A stretch of 20,613 nt of DNA from a virus, in the IMG/VR virus record IMGVR_UViG_3300044539_000107, positions 1-20,613 of that record. One strand, 5' to 3'. The notes under the pieces were generated by a model. That model searched no databases. It had not been told where the DNA came from and was given only the letters and a program-made list of their open reading frames with translations. This document shows positions 12,603 to 20,374 of the stretch, one piece after another; position 1 is the first letter of the stretch, and every line of letters starts with the position of its first letter. Both the position numbers and the translations under genes were made by a program.

Positions 12603-14276
12603 ATGGCTTATTTCAATCATGCGTTTACTAAGATATTCTTAGGCACGCAATCCTCTACACCAGGACAACCAAATTACAATGCAAATATTAATTTAGCAAA
12701 TGGTTTTATTATTGAAGCAGGAATTCCTACAGTAGCTTTAACAACTACATTTGATGCAAATCCTGACAATGTTTATGGACCAGGATCTTATGGATTCTTT
12801 GATCCTAAAACATGGAACTCTGTTGATTCTACTTTTTTTATTGGTAGTCAATGTTGCCCATTAGTATTAGCTTCTGCATCATTATTAAAAAATGATAAAA
12901 TTGGACCTTACCATGGTGGGTACAAAGAATCTAACAAATCAAAAACAATTAATCCACGTTACATTCAACAAGTATATCGTGTTGATAGCTGTGTGCCTCA
13001 ACAATCATTAATATCAATTGGTACTACACCACAAACTGGTTCAGGTATTTTAACATTAGGTGCTACAGTATTAGGTACTGAAACTTATGTTAATGGTACT
13101 TATACAAATATTAATCTTACAGGCGGTACAGGTTCTAGTGCTAAAGCTACAGTTGTTGTAGTTGCTAATGCAGTTAGTTCTATTACTTTAACAAGTGCTG
13201 GAATAGAATATACAGCAGGTGATGTATTAACTTTAGCTAGTGCTGCAGTTGCTACTCCAGGTTCTTTAACTGAGTTAGTTGCCGGTACATCTACTACTAA
13301 AGCTGTAGCAACAGTAGCGACTACAACTAACATTGGTTTTCAAGGTGGTACAACTGAAGCAAACTGTTGTTATAACTACTTATGTGGTGAGACTTACTAC
13401 TTAAGAATTGATATCAAAGGTTCTCCTGCATTACGTTTTTTAAACCATAATGCTTACCAAACATTATCAGCTTACACAGGATGTTGTACTGGTACTGTTC
13501 CAAATAACGTTGATCCATCAACTGTATATTTAACTTGGGCTAAAGCTTTAGTTTTAAATAACTACTTAAAAGACTTAGTAGCTCCTGTAGTTTATGATTA
13601 CACTGGTGTTGCTTGGTATGCTCCAGGAACAACTGTAACTTATGATGGAACTAATGCTCCAGTAGCTGATACACAATGGTGGACTTCACCTACAGGTGTT
13701 GATCAATATGCTGCATCTGCTCAAGCTGCTGCTTGGACAAATGAGTGTACTGCAGGTATGCGTTTATTTGGTGCTTATGTTGAGACTAAATTCGGTAACT
13801 GTTCATTCCAAATTACTGACTTTTTTGAAAAAGAGCCAGTACGTTTATATGCTTCATTAGTTGATTACAATGGAGATCCATGTGTATTTGAAGGTCTTTG
13901 TGTATACAATGATTGTTTAGGTGTTCAAGGTATGGGCTTTGGTGAACAAGTAGTTCGTGACTTAATTAAGTCTGAATCTTATTTACAAAACTTCTTCCAC
14001 ACAGATATTCGTATCAGGGAGATTACGCAAGGTGATCAAATCCTTAATAGTGTTGACCGTAATGCATTATACACAAGATACTTTATCTTACATAGTGTAC
14101 CACGTTTTAACAATCCGTCAAGTACATTTGACAATGACCGTTACTTATTAGAAATTATTACTAATGGAGTAAATGCTAGTTTAGAAAGTTTCTTAGAAGG
14201 ATGGTCTGATGCTTGTCCTAATTGTGCTGTATTAGAAGAATTTAGTTGTAATCACTGTGATGTGGTAATTGACTAA
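12603..14276 (+). CDS. Major virion structural protein, probably tail or neck, with inserted beta domain
   Basis: A 557-residue protein with about 24 cysteines. Residues 1-137 and 250-557 form the core, with CCPLVLAS, CCYNYLCGETYYLRIDIKGS and CVFEGLCVYNDCLG among the Cys-bearing motifs. Residues about 138-248 look like an insert: NGTYTNINLTGGTGSSAKAT, VSSITLTSAGIEYTAGDVLT, a Gly/Ser/Thr-rich beta repeat of a type often inserted into phage structural proteins. Arginine is CGT in 10 of 13 cases, the bias shared with the capsid gene, which suggests high expression. It has its own A-rich leader and is followed by a strong terminator. A tail tube or sheath subunit would fit size and abundance, but I recognise neither fold, so I leave the exact part open. 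Confidence 0.6.
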   Translation: MAYFNHAFTKIFLGTQSSTPGQPNYNANINLANGFIIEAGIPTVALTTTFDANPDNVYGPGSYGFFDPKTWNSVDSTFFIGSQCCPLVLASASLLKNDKIGPYHGGYKESNKSKTINPRYIQQVYRVDSCVPQQSLISIGTTPQTGSGILTLGATVLGTETYVNGTYTNINLTGGTGSSAKATVVVVANAVSSITLTSAGIEYTAGDVLTLASAAVATPGSLTELVAGTSTTKAVATVATTTNIGFQGGTTEANCCYNYLCGETYYLRIDIKGSPALRFLNHNAYQTLSAYTGCCTGTVPNNVDPSTVYLTWAKALVLNNYLKDLVAPVVYDYTGVAWYAPGTTVTYDGTNAPVADTQWWTSPTGVDQYAASAQAAAWTNECTAGMRLFGAYVETKFGNCSFQITDFFEKEPVRLYASLVDYNGDPCVFEGLCVYNDCLGVQGMGFGEQVVRDLIKSESYLQNFFHTDIRIREITQGDQILNSVDRNALYTRYFILHSVPRFNNPSSTFDNDRYLLEIITNGVNASLESFLEGWSDACPNCAVLEEFSCNHCDVVID

Positions 14277-14302
14277 AATTTAATTCTTAATAACATAACT
14301 TT

Positions 14303-14345
14303 AAAAATGGAGAGTGAGAGTATATCTCTCCCTCCATTTTTTTTT
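14303..14345 (+). terminator. Strong intrinsic terminator
   Basis: TGGAG (14308-14312) pairs with CTCCA (14332-14336) and GAGAG (14316-14320) with CTCTC (14326-14330), with a small internal loop (AGT against C) and a five-base apical loop TATAT. The stem extends by A-T pairs (AAAAA with TTTTT) and ends in nine T at 14337-14345. It sits 27 bases after the stop of the 557-aa structural gene. The A-tract before the stem would let it work partly in the reverse direction too. Confidence 0.85.
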
Positions 14346-14357
14346 AATTCTCATAAA

Positions 14358-14915
14358 ATGGCACAACACGTATTAAGTCTTGAAGCACCAGATACACTAA
14401 ACAAATGTATTTTACGTGTTATAGATACAAGTATATATAATGATCAAATACCAGTAAAATGTCTTTTATTACAAATCACTTTACCTGGATTTAATACACC
14501 TGTTCAATTTACAGACCCTGATATTCAACCTGGTTTTTCATTAAACTTAACTGCTTGTGATCTTGGTGTTCAAAATGCAGGCTGTGGTACAAATTACAAT
14601 GACTTACCAGATGGTATTTATATTATTAAATATAGTGTATCACCAAATGAATATGTTTATGTTGAGTATAATCATTTAAGAGAAACTAAAGCATTAAATA
14701 AAATAGAATCCGTATATTGCGATCTAGATCTTGGAACATGTGATCCACCTATGCAGATAAAACAAAAACTTGAAAAAATACAATTTATACAACAGTATTT
14801 AAAAGCTGCTAAAGCGTATGTTGAATATTGCAGACAACCTAAAAAAGGAATGGAGCTTTATAATTACGCTGTTAAATTGCTAGATAAACTAACATGTTCC
14901 TCATGTAGAAATTAA
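14358..14915 (+). CDS. Phage structural or assembly protein (185 aa)
   Basis: A 185-residue protein starting MAQHVLSLEAPDTLNKCILR. A longer reading from an ATG at 14307 would translate the terminator hairpin and its T-tract (giving PPFFF), so I choose the ATG at 14358, 13 bases after the T-tract. An N-terminal beta domain includes LPDGIYIIKYSVSPNEYVYV (about 101-120). A C-terminal helical part (QIKQKLEKIQFIQQYLKAAK, then YVEYCRQPKKGMELYNYAV) ends in LTCSSCRN. I recognise this two-part type (LPDGIYxIKYSVSPN plus AKAYVEYC) from aquatic Bacteroidota-type phages, always among tail genes, but know no function. It could be a tail completion protein or a chaperone. Confidence 0.7.
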   Translation: MAQHVLSLEAPDTLNKCILRVIDTSIYNDQIPVKCLLLQITLPGFNTPVQFTDPDIQPGFSLNLTACDLGVQNAGCGTNYNDLPDGIYIIKYSVSPNEYVYVEYNHLRETKALNKIESVYCDLDLGTCDPPMQIKQKLEKIQFIQQYLKAAKAYVEYCRQPKKGMELYNYAVKLLDKLTCSSCRN

Positions 14916-14926
14916 TTAACTCTTTA

Positions 14927-14936
14927 AACCAACAAA
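14927..14936 (+). repeat. Partial third copy of leader block
   Basis: AACCAACAAA four bases before the ATG at 14941 is identical to 6232-6241, seven bases before the scaffold ATG. The ATGTCAGTCA block is not repeated upstream here, although the gene itself starts ATGTCAACT. Possibly a shared translation-enhancing leader; the string is short and A-rich, so chance is possible. Confidence 0.25.
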
Positions 14937-14940
14937 GAAA

Positions 14941-15102
14941 ATGTCAACTTGTTCAAATTGTAAAAAAACATTATCATGTGGCTGTCAAAAACGTACAGCA
15001 AGTAATGGTCAAAGCGGATGCGCATCATGTATAGGAACACTTGAAGCTGCAGCAAAAATGATTAAACCTGTTCCTACCAGTATTTTATATCAAAAAAAAT
15101 AA
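14941..15102 (+). CDS. Small zinc-ribbon-like Cys-rich protein (53 aa)
   Basis: A 53-codon ORF starting MSTCSNCKKTLSCGCQKRTA, with six cysteines: Cys4-x2-Cys7, Cys13-x-Cys15 and Cys27-x2-Cys30. The paired spacing suggests zinc binding. The C-terminus (LEAAAKMIKPVPTSILYQKK) is a helix plus a tail. I recall the CSxCxKTLSCGCQKR motif from aquatic phages of the same kind, near Cys-rich tail genes. It follows the 185-aa gene by 25 bases with an A-rich leader and precedes the 1216-aa gene by six. It could be a small tail component or a chaperone for the Cys-rich neighbours; neither is proven. Confidence 0.7.
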   Translation: MSTCSNCKKTLSCGCQKRTASNGQSGCASCIGTLEAAAKMIKPVPTSILYQKK

Positions 15103-15108
15103 TTTATT

Positions 15109-18100
15109 ATGGCTGTTTGCACCTGTTTTTGTTGGAGAGTACGTTTTGTAAACGAGTCTGGAGGACCTGTTCCAACATTTACTTTTAAATATAAAAGTTG
15201 TGAAACAGGTTTAGATATATATGTAACTGTTCCACCTACAACTCCTTATGTAGATATTTGCTCTCAAGGATTAACAGGTATGTCAAGTAGTTTTCCTCAA
15301 CTTATTTCTCCACCAAATATTCCTCCTTATGCATTCCGTTGGGATCCTGCTAATACAGGCTACACTTTGGTAAATTGTAGTAATCCTGCTGATTCTTTTG
15401 TTACAAGCATTTATATGATAAATCTTAATAACTATGTAGGTTCAGGAAAAGCTTTACAACTAGCGGATCGTCCAGGATGTTGGTATGTTGCATCTACTGG
15501 TGTTGTATGTTATTCAGATGCACAACCTGTAACAATAACAACGGAATTTGCAAGTTGTGTAGAATGTCTTGATGCTTTACCTTGTTATTTACTTACTAAT
15601 TGTAATCCATTAGCCGTACCTGCTACAATAATTACAAGTACTGATTTATTTCTTAATCTAAGTTCAGTAGTTACATTAGTAGATCTTTCCGGTTGTTGGA
15701 CAGTATCTGCATCACCAACATGTGAAGGTTCTATTCCTGTTACAGTTATACAATCTTATACTAATTGTGAAACGTGTACTCAAGAATATGTAACATTTGT
15801 ATCATGTTGTGGTGGATTTGAATTACATTTTGTAAGAAATTTAGTAACTGTACCAACATACTTAGTCAACAATACAGTATACGTTTACAACGGTTCTTTA
15901 TATACAGATGGTATTAATACCATGTATCCAGGCCAATGTTACACGTATAAAAATACGTTTAGTTCTAGTTTACTACCAACGTTTGCAGTACCTCCTTTTG
16001 TTAGTTTTACATCTACAAGTGTTACTACAGGTAACTGTGCTAATGTTGTTACTCTATGTGATCATTGCTTTTATAAATTAACTAACTGTGATATTGATAA
16101 TGATGTAATTTACACTTACACAGATTTATCTCAAAGCGTAGGAGAAATTATAACAATTACAGGTTATCCTAAAATATGTTGGATAGTTTCAGAATCTGAT
16201 ACAGCTATACTTCCTGTTGTTGTTACACCAGTAGGTATAAATTATAAAACATGTCTTGATTGTAAAGGTTATTTTTTTACAATAAATGATTGTTGTACAG
16301 ATGAACCTTATTTAGTTAATAATGTTCCTTTAGTATTAGAGTATCATGGTGATTCAAATCCGGGTTTTTCTCCGGTTGATTTAAGTACTCAGATTATTAC
16401 AACTATTAATTTAGCTAATGGTAACTCAATTACAGGTTGTTTTTATATTGTTGATATTACAACTGCAGGTAGGTCTAGTGTAGCACAAAGTCAAATAGTA
16501 GTTGATTGGGATACAGATCTTGAATTTGTAACAGTACCAACTTGTGAAGATTGTCAATCATGTAAAACTTGTTATTTATTAACAAACTGTGTAACTGGAG
16601 AAGTTGAATACATTACAGGAACAGATTTAATTCAATATATTGGTGGAGTAATTACTATTAAAGGTTGTAAAGATCAGTGTTGGATTGTTACTCAAGCAGA
16701 AAACTGTGATGGTTGTGGAGGTGCTGTAACTGTATTAAGTTATTTTCCTAACACTGATCCAGCTGTTGGTAAAATATGCACATATACACTTACTGACATA
16801 AATTTTACTATTACAAGTGGAACTATTGTTATTGATGGTGTTACATATCCTTTAGTTATCACATCTTTTTCAAATTTAATAACGTCCATTAATGCTTTAG
16901 GTTTAGGTACAGCATATATTAGTACTAGTGGTACAAATGTTTTAATAGGTATTGTTGGTGATTATGTTTATGGTTCTATATGCCTAATAGGTAATGATGA
17001 TGGAACACCTATTACAAATTGTTTTACACCTGTTTGTACTAACTATATAAATAATTGCACATATTCAGTTTTAACTTTAATAGATTCATCAATACCTGAT
17101 CGTAATGTAACAATTACTATTAACGGTATTGTACATACAACATTATTAACTTCAGCTAATATAAGTAAATTACTTATTTGGTTAAACTCATTAGGGCTTG
17201 GTTTTTTTACAGCAAATATAGTTGGTGCTAATTGTACTATTCAAGTTTTTGGTAATGCCACATATGGTAATATTGTTATAGATAGTGAAATTGTAACAAC
17301 ACTTACAACAACTTGTACAACAATAACAAGTAATCCTTGTGACTTATGTTTACCACAACCTATACCTGAACCACCAGTAGTTTTAAATACTAGATTTGTT
17401 AAACCCGGTTACAGTACACCATCTTGTTCTCCTGAATATACTGAAAGAGTAAACTGTAATTATGGTGATCAACTTTATAATAGAATGCTTTCAGTAAGAT
17501 ATGGGTTAACTGTATGTTGTGATGAAGCCTTTGATAAATGGTTAATTAAAAAAGAATTACTTGACTTAACCTCATTAAAAAATACTGAGTTTGATTGTTG
17601 TCCTCCTATAGCGCCTTGTAACGTGTGTAATACACAAGAATGTTGTTGTGTAGTTATACCTGTATTACCTGTAGAACCTTGTTCTTTAATTTGTTATTCA
17701 GCTCAATTATTTTGTGATAATAGAATTTCTTGTACATTAGTATATGCTGATTGTAATAATACATTTGAATATATTATAGTATTACCTGGGGAGTCTCTTA
17801 ATACATATATATGTTCATCCATATTACCAACGTTTAGTAGTAATAATATAATAACTCCTTTGTTATTAGATTGTGCTGCAGGAGATTGTGCAGCACCTTT
17901 ACCATGTGTTACTACATGTTATAAAGTAACTTTTAGTTATACTGGACTTCCTACATTATATAATTATTTTAATTGTGCAACAGGTATGAATGTTAGATCA
18001 GCTACTACTGGTGGTACATTATACATATGTTCAGGTATAATCCCAATTGGTCCTTCTATAACAAATGTTGTTGCTTTACCTAATGATTGTGCTGCTGGAT

Positions 18101-18759
18101 TATGTGTTGCACCTCCTCCATGCTTTTGTTGGTCATTCAATATACCTAAACAACCAGAGCCATTACAATTTACATATGATACATGTGATGGTATACCTGT
18201 TACTATAAATGGAGTATATAATAATATATCAATGTGTTCTCCTGTACAACCAATGTATACAGGAGGACTAGCCTTCGGAATTAATTCAGGTGTATGTTTT
18301 GCAGATTGTGGAATTCTTGAAAGTCCTGTTTGTCAATGTTATATAATTGAAGTTACTTCTTCAGATGCATCTATAGCAGATGTAGATTTTAATATTTATC
18401 CTTGTGATTTACCAGCTACAGATATAAAGGTAACTTCATTGAGTGGTCCTGCATATGGCTGTTTTAGTTTTTGCCCTATTATTGTAACTAGTACACCTAA
18501 TGCAATAGTTACAATAACAATAAGAAATGATTTAGATTGTACTGTAGGAGAATGCGTAGCTCCACCTCCATTATTATGTGTATGTTATGTGATAAATACA
18601 GATAGACTTACCGTAATAGACTACACAGATTGTGAAGGAAATTCTTTGTCGTTACCTGTAGAAGCTGGATCATTTAGTATATGTTCATTAACAGTGCCTA
18701 CAACTGATGTACCAGCAGAAAAAATTGAAACAGCAACTCCTTGTAATTTGTGCATATAA
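15109..18759 (+). CDS. Very large Cys-rich modular tail/appendage protein
   Basis: A 1216-residue protein with about 91 cysteines by my count (7.5%) and few charges. Modules in order: an N-terminal CxCxCW unit (4-80); CYxLTNC...CWxV...CxxC units starting near 85, 159, 320 and 488, the last three in longer repeats with a second half (EYVTFVSCCG at about 226, GYFFTINDCC); two tandem beta units near 557 and 650 (INGxxY...LNSLGLG); a helical core with VKPGYSTPSCSPEYTERVNC (764-783) and WLIKKELLDLTSL (about 813-825); and five C-terminal units starting near 862, 937, 1007, 1077 and 1159. I recall the VKPGY...KKELLDL core from many aquatic phages, among tail genes. No signal peptide or transmembrane segment is seen. 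Probable role: baseplate or tail-tip adhesin scaffold. Confidence 0.7.
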   Translation: MAVCTCFCWRVRFVNESGGPVPTFTFKYKSCETGLDIYVTVPPTTPYVDICSQGLTGMSSSFPQLISPPNIPPYAFRWDPANTGYTLVNCSNPADSFVTSIYMINLNNYVGSGKALQLADRPGCWYVASTGVVCYSDAQPVTITTEFASCVECLDALPCYLLTNCNPLAVPATIITSTDLFLNLSSVVTLVDLSGCWTVSASPTCEGSIPVTVIQSYTNCETCTQEYVTFVSCCGGFELHFVRNLVTVPTYLVNNTVYVYNGSLYTDGINTMYPGQCYTYKNTFSSSLLPTFAVPPFVSFTSTSVTTGNCANVVTLCDHCFYKLTNCDIDNDVIYTYTDLSQSVGEIITITGYPKICWIVSESDTAILPVVVTPVGINYKTCLDCKGYFFTINDCCTDEPYLVNNVPLVLEYHGDSNPGFSPVDLSTQIITTINLANGNSITGCFYIVDITTAGRSSVAQSQIVVDWDTDLEFVTVPTCEDCQSCKTCYLLTNCVTGEVEYITGTDLIQYIGGVITIKGCKDQCWIVTQAENCDGCGGAVTVLSYFPNTDPAVGKICTYTLTDINFTITSGTIVIDGVTYPLVITSFSNLITSINALGLGTAYISTSGTNVLIGIVGDYVYGSICLIGNDDGTPITNCFTPVCTNYINNCTYSVLTLIDSSIPDRNVTITINGIVHTTLLTSANISKLLIWLNSLGLGFFTANIVGANCTIQVFGNATYGNIVIDSEIVTTLTTTCTTITSNPCDLCLPQPIPEPPVVLNTRFVKPGYSTPSCSPEYTERVNCNYGDQLYNRMLSVRYGLTVCCDEAFDKWLIKKELLDLTSLKNTEFDCCPPIAPCNVCNTQECCCVVIPVLPVEPCSLICYSAQLFCDNRISCTLVYADCNNTFEYIIVLPGESLNTYICSSILPTFSSNNIITPLLLDCAAGDCAAPLPCVTTCYKVTFSYTGLPTLYNYFNCATGMNVRSATTGGTLYICSGIIPIGPSITNVVALPNDCAAGLCVAPPPCFCWSFNIPKQPEPLQFTYDTCDGIPVTINGVYNNISMCSPVQPMYTGGLAFGINSGVCFADCGILESPVCQCYIIEVTSSDASIADVDFNIYPCDLPATDIKVTSLSGPAYGCFSFCPIIVTSTPNAIVTITIRNDLDCTVGECVAPPPLLCVCYVINTDRLTVIDYTDCEGNSLSLPVEAGSFSICSLTVPTTDVPAEKIETATPCNLCI
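15361..16773 (+). repeat. CYxLTNC module repeats within the 1216-aa protein
   Basis: Four diverged copies begin with YTLVNC (base 15361), CYLLTNC (15583), CFYKLTNC (16066) and CYLLTNC (16570). Each runs through a TDLxxxxG segment, a (G/I/Q)CW(Y/T/I)V motif and, in copies 1-3, a closing CxxC (CVEC, CETC, CLDC); copy 4 has CDGC. The last three are about 160-168 residues apart because each intervening segment adds a Y-x-TF-(S/N)-x-CC half-unit. The repeats are at protein level; nucleotide identity looks low, so they are old. Confidence 0.7.
17692..18756 (+). repeat. Five tandem C-terminal Cys units within the 1216-aa protein
   Basis: Units start at codons for CYSAQL (17692), CYKVTF (17917), CWSFNI (18127), CYIIEV (18337) and CYVINT (18583), 57-82 residues each. 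The pattern is C(Y/W)-beta strand, a (D/N/Y)C in the middle, an (I/M)CS or CF(S)F(C) near the two-thirds point and a linker such as DCAAGDCAAPLPC, DCAAGLCVAPPPC or DCTVGECVAPPP. The N-terminus of the same protein (CWRVRFV...CETG...DICS) looks like a sixth, separated copy. Confidence 0.7.
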
Positions 18760-18807
18760 ACTTGTAAATAAGAAAAAATAATTGTATATTAATAATAAAT
18801 TTGTAAT

Positions 18808-20364
18808 ATGAAACCATTAAATAGTGATAACCCAGGATGCAATCCAATATCTTCCAATTGCGTAATATGGCAAGGTCCTGATATTGCTTGTATTAACTTG
18901 TGTAAAGGAGATACAGTAAGTGATGTTGTATATCAAGTTGCTACTGAATTATGTAACGTACAAAGTATGTTATCATTAGCTGATGGTAATTATAATATAT
19001 CATGTTTTAATTTAACATCTTGTTTACCATCTGATTTTCAAGAATTAATAAACTTATTAATAAGCCGTATTTGTAATCTTGAATCTTGTACAGGTTGTGC
19101 ACCAGCTTGTGATGGTACTTTTCCTACACCTATTCCAGCACCAGCTAATGGATGCCCTGATTGTGAAATGACAATTGCTCCATGTTTTGAATACATAGAT
19201 GGTATTGGTGATACAATAACAACATTACAATTAAAAGATTATGTTACTGCTATAGGAAATAAGATATGCAACTTAATTTTAACAAATAACTTAACGGATA
19301 CGGCTATAACTACTTTAGTTGCCAGAGTTGATACTTTAGAAACCCAAGTAACAATAATTGAAGATACTCAATACATTCCTCCTAGTGTAACACCAGTATG
19401 TGTTTTACCTTCTGTACCGACTGAAATGAATTTAGTTTTAACAGCTTTAGAAACTCAGTTTTGTACTTTAAGATATGCTACAGGAACAGCAACAGATTTA
19501 TATTTAAACATATCTAAACAATGTGCTGGTTTAGGAACATCTCCTAAGTTAGCACCAGGCGGTGGACCTATGGCCGCTATACCAGGTTGGTCAAACACTG
19601 TTGATAATTTAGCTCAATCTTTTGGAAACATGTGGATTACTTTATGTGATATAAGATCAGCTGTTCAAAATATTCAAGTTAATTGTTGCCCTACTGGATG
19701 TAGTGGTATTGTTCTTAATTTATTTGCTTCATTAAATTTAGATACTAATTACTTATCAATATATGTAAATGGTACAATTCCACCAGAACTTACACAATGT
19801 ACAGGTAATACAATGATTAAAATTACAGATTCTTCTGGTAATTCAATCACTACTACGTATGATATGATTGCTAACTTAAATTCTTTATTAGGTTATGGTA
19901 TTGCATTAAACGGAACGTTAATTAATACAGCTTTAAATTTAACTATAGAAATACAACCTTGTTTAACTAATCTTAGTACAGGTACTACATGTGAATCATG
20001 TTTAGAATATGTATTAATTAATACACCGGCCTGTCCAGTTACATCAATTGTACCATTATTTAATTCAGCTACATTTGGTTTTACATCAGCTGCTGGAACA
20101 TTTACTTATACAGTAGAAGTATGGGATGCTTTATTTTCAACACTTATTTCTACATATACTATAGTAACAACAACGGCTGCTGGACAAAGTGTAACAATTA
20201 CAGATTTAGAAGGTTCAACTACATATGGTGTTAGACTTACAGTTGTAGCAACAGGTTCAACAGCAACACCTGTAATTTGTCCATTTACTACATTTACTAC
20301 ATATCCTGATTTTTGTTATCCTCCATCAGCAATTATAGTAACAGCATCAGTAATACCACTTTAA
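18808..20364 (+). CDS. Cys-rich appendage protein with fibronectin III-like end
   Basis: A 518-residue protein. The N-terminus holds NCVIWQGPDIACINLCKGDT at 17-36, then a helix with Cys pairs (ISRICNLESCTGCAPACDG) and a Pro/Ala linker. A coiled-coil-like part (ALVARVDTLETQVTIIE type, about 170-190) suggests a trimeric fibre. A Gly/Pro-rich stretch (LAPGGGPMAAIPGW) follows. Residues about 295-385 resemble the beta units of the 1216-aa neighbour (YVNGTIPP...ANLNSLLGYG). Residues about 408-495 look like a fibronectin type III domain (TYTVEVWDA, TDLEGSTTYGVRLTV). FN3 domains are common on phage surface proteins and may bind carbohydrate. I infer a tail-fibre or adhesin role. The gap of 48 bases before it holds nothing clear. 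Confidence 0.65.
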   Translation: MKPLNSDNPGCNPISSNCVIWQGPDIACINLCKGDTVSDVVYQVATELCNVQSMLSLADGNYNISCFNLTSCLPSDFQELINLLISRICNLESCTGCAPACDGTFPTPIPAPANGCPDCEMTIAPCFEYIDGIGDTITTLQLKDYVTAIGNKICNLILTNNLTDTAITTLVARVDTLETQVTIIEDTQYIPPSVTPVCVLPSVPTEMNLVLTALETQFCTLRYATGTATDLYLNISKQCAGLGTSPKLAPGGGPMAAIPGWSNTVDNLAQSFGNMWITLCDIRSAVQNIQVNCCPTGCSGIVLNLFASLNLDTNYLSIYVNGTIPPELTQCTGNTMIKITDSSGNSITTTYDMIANLNSLLGYGIALNGTLINTALNLTIEIQPCLTNLSTGTTCESCLEYVLINTPACPVTSIVPLFNSATFGFTSAAGTFTYTVEVWDALFSTLISTYTIVTTTAAGQSVTITDLEGSTTYGVRLTVVATGSTATPVICPFTTFTTYPDFCYPPSAIIVTASVIPL

Positions 20365-20374
20365 AAAATATATT

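Noticed and set aside
13100-13333. Antisense ORF of 77 codons in the beta-repeat insert
   Set aside because: Its Val/Ala/Thr-rich product mirrors the repetitive coding sequence on the + strand.
14307-14357. Extended start for the 185-aa gene
   Set aside because: The sequence is the arm, loop and T-tract of an intrinsic terminator, so the start at 14358 is preferred.
15109-18759. Secreted or membrane protein interpretation of the Cys-rich giant
   Set aside because: No signal peptide or transmembrane stretch at the N-terminus (MAVCTCFCWRVRF), and the context is a phage tail module.
18796-18803. TAAATTTG as a promoter for the 518-aa gene
   Set aside because: It ends five bases before the ATG, so transcription would start at or after the start codon. 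No -33 element.
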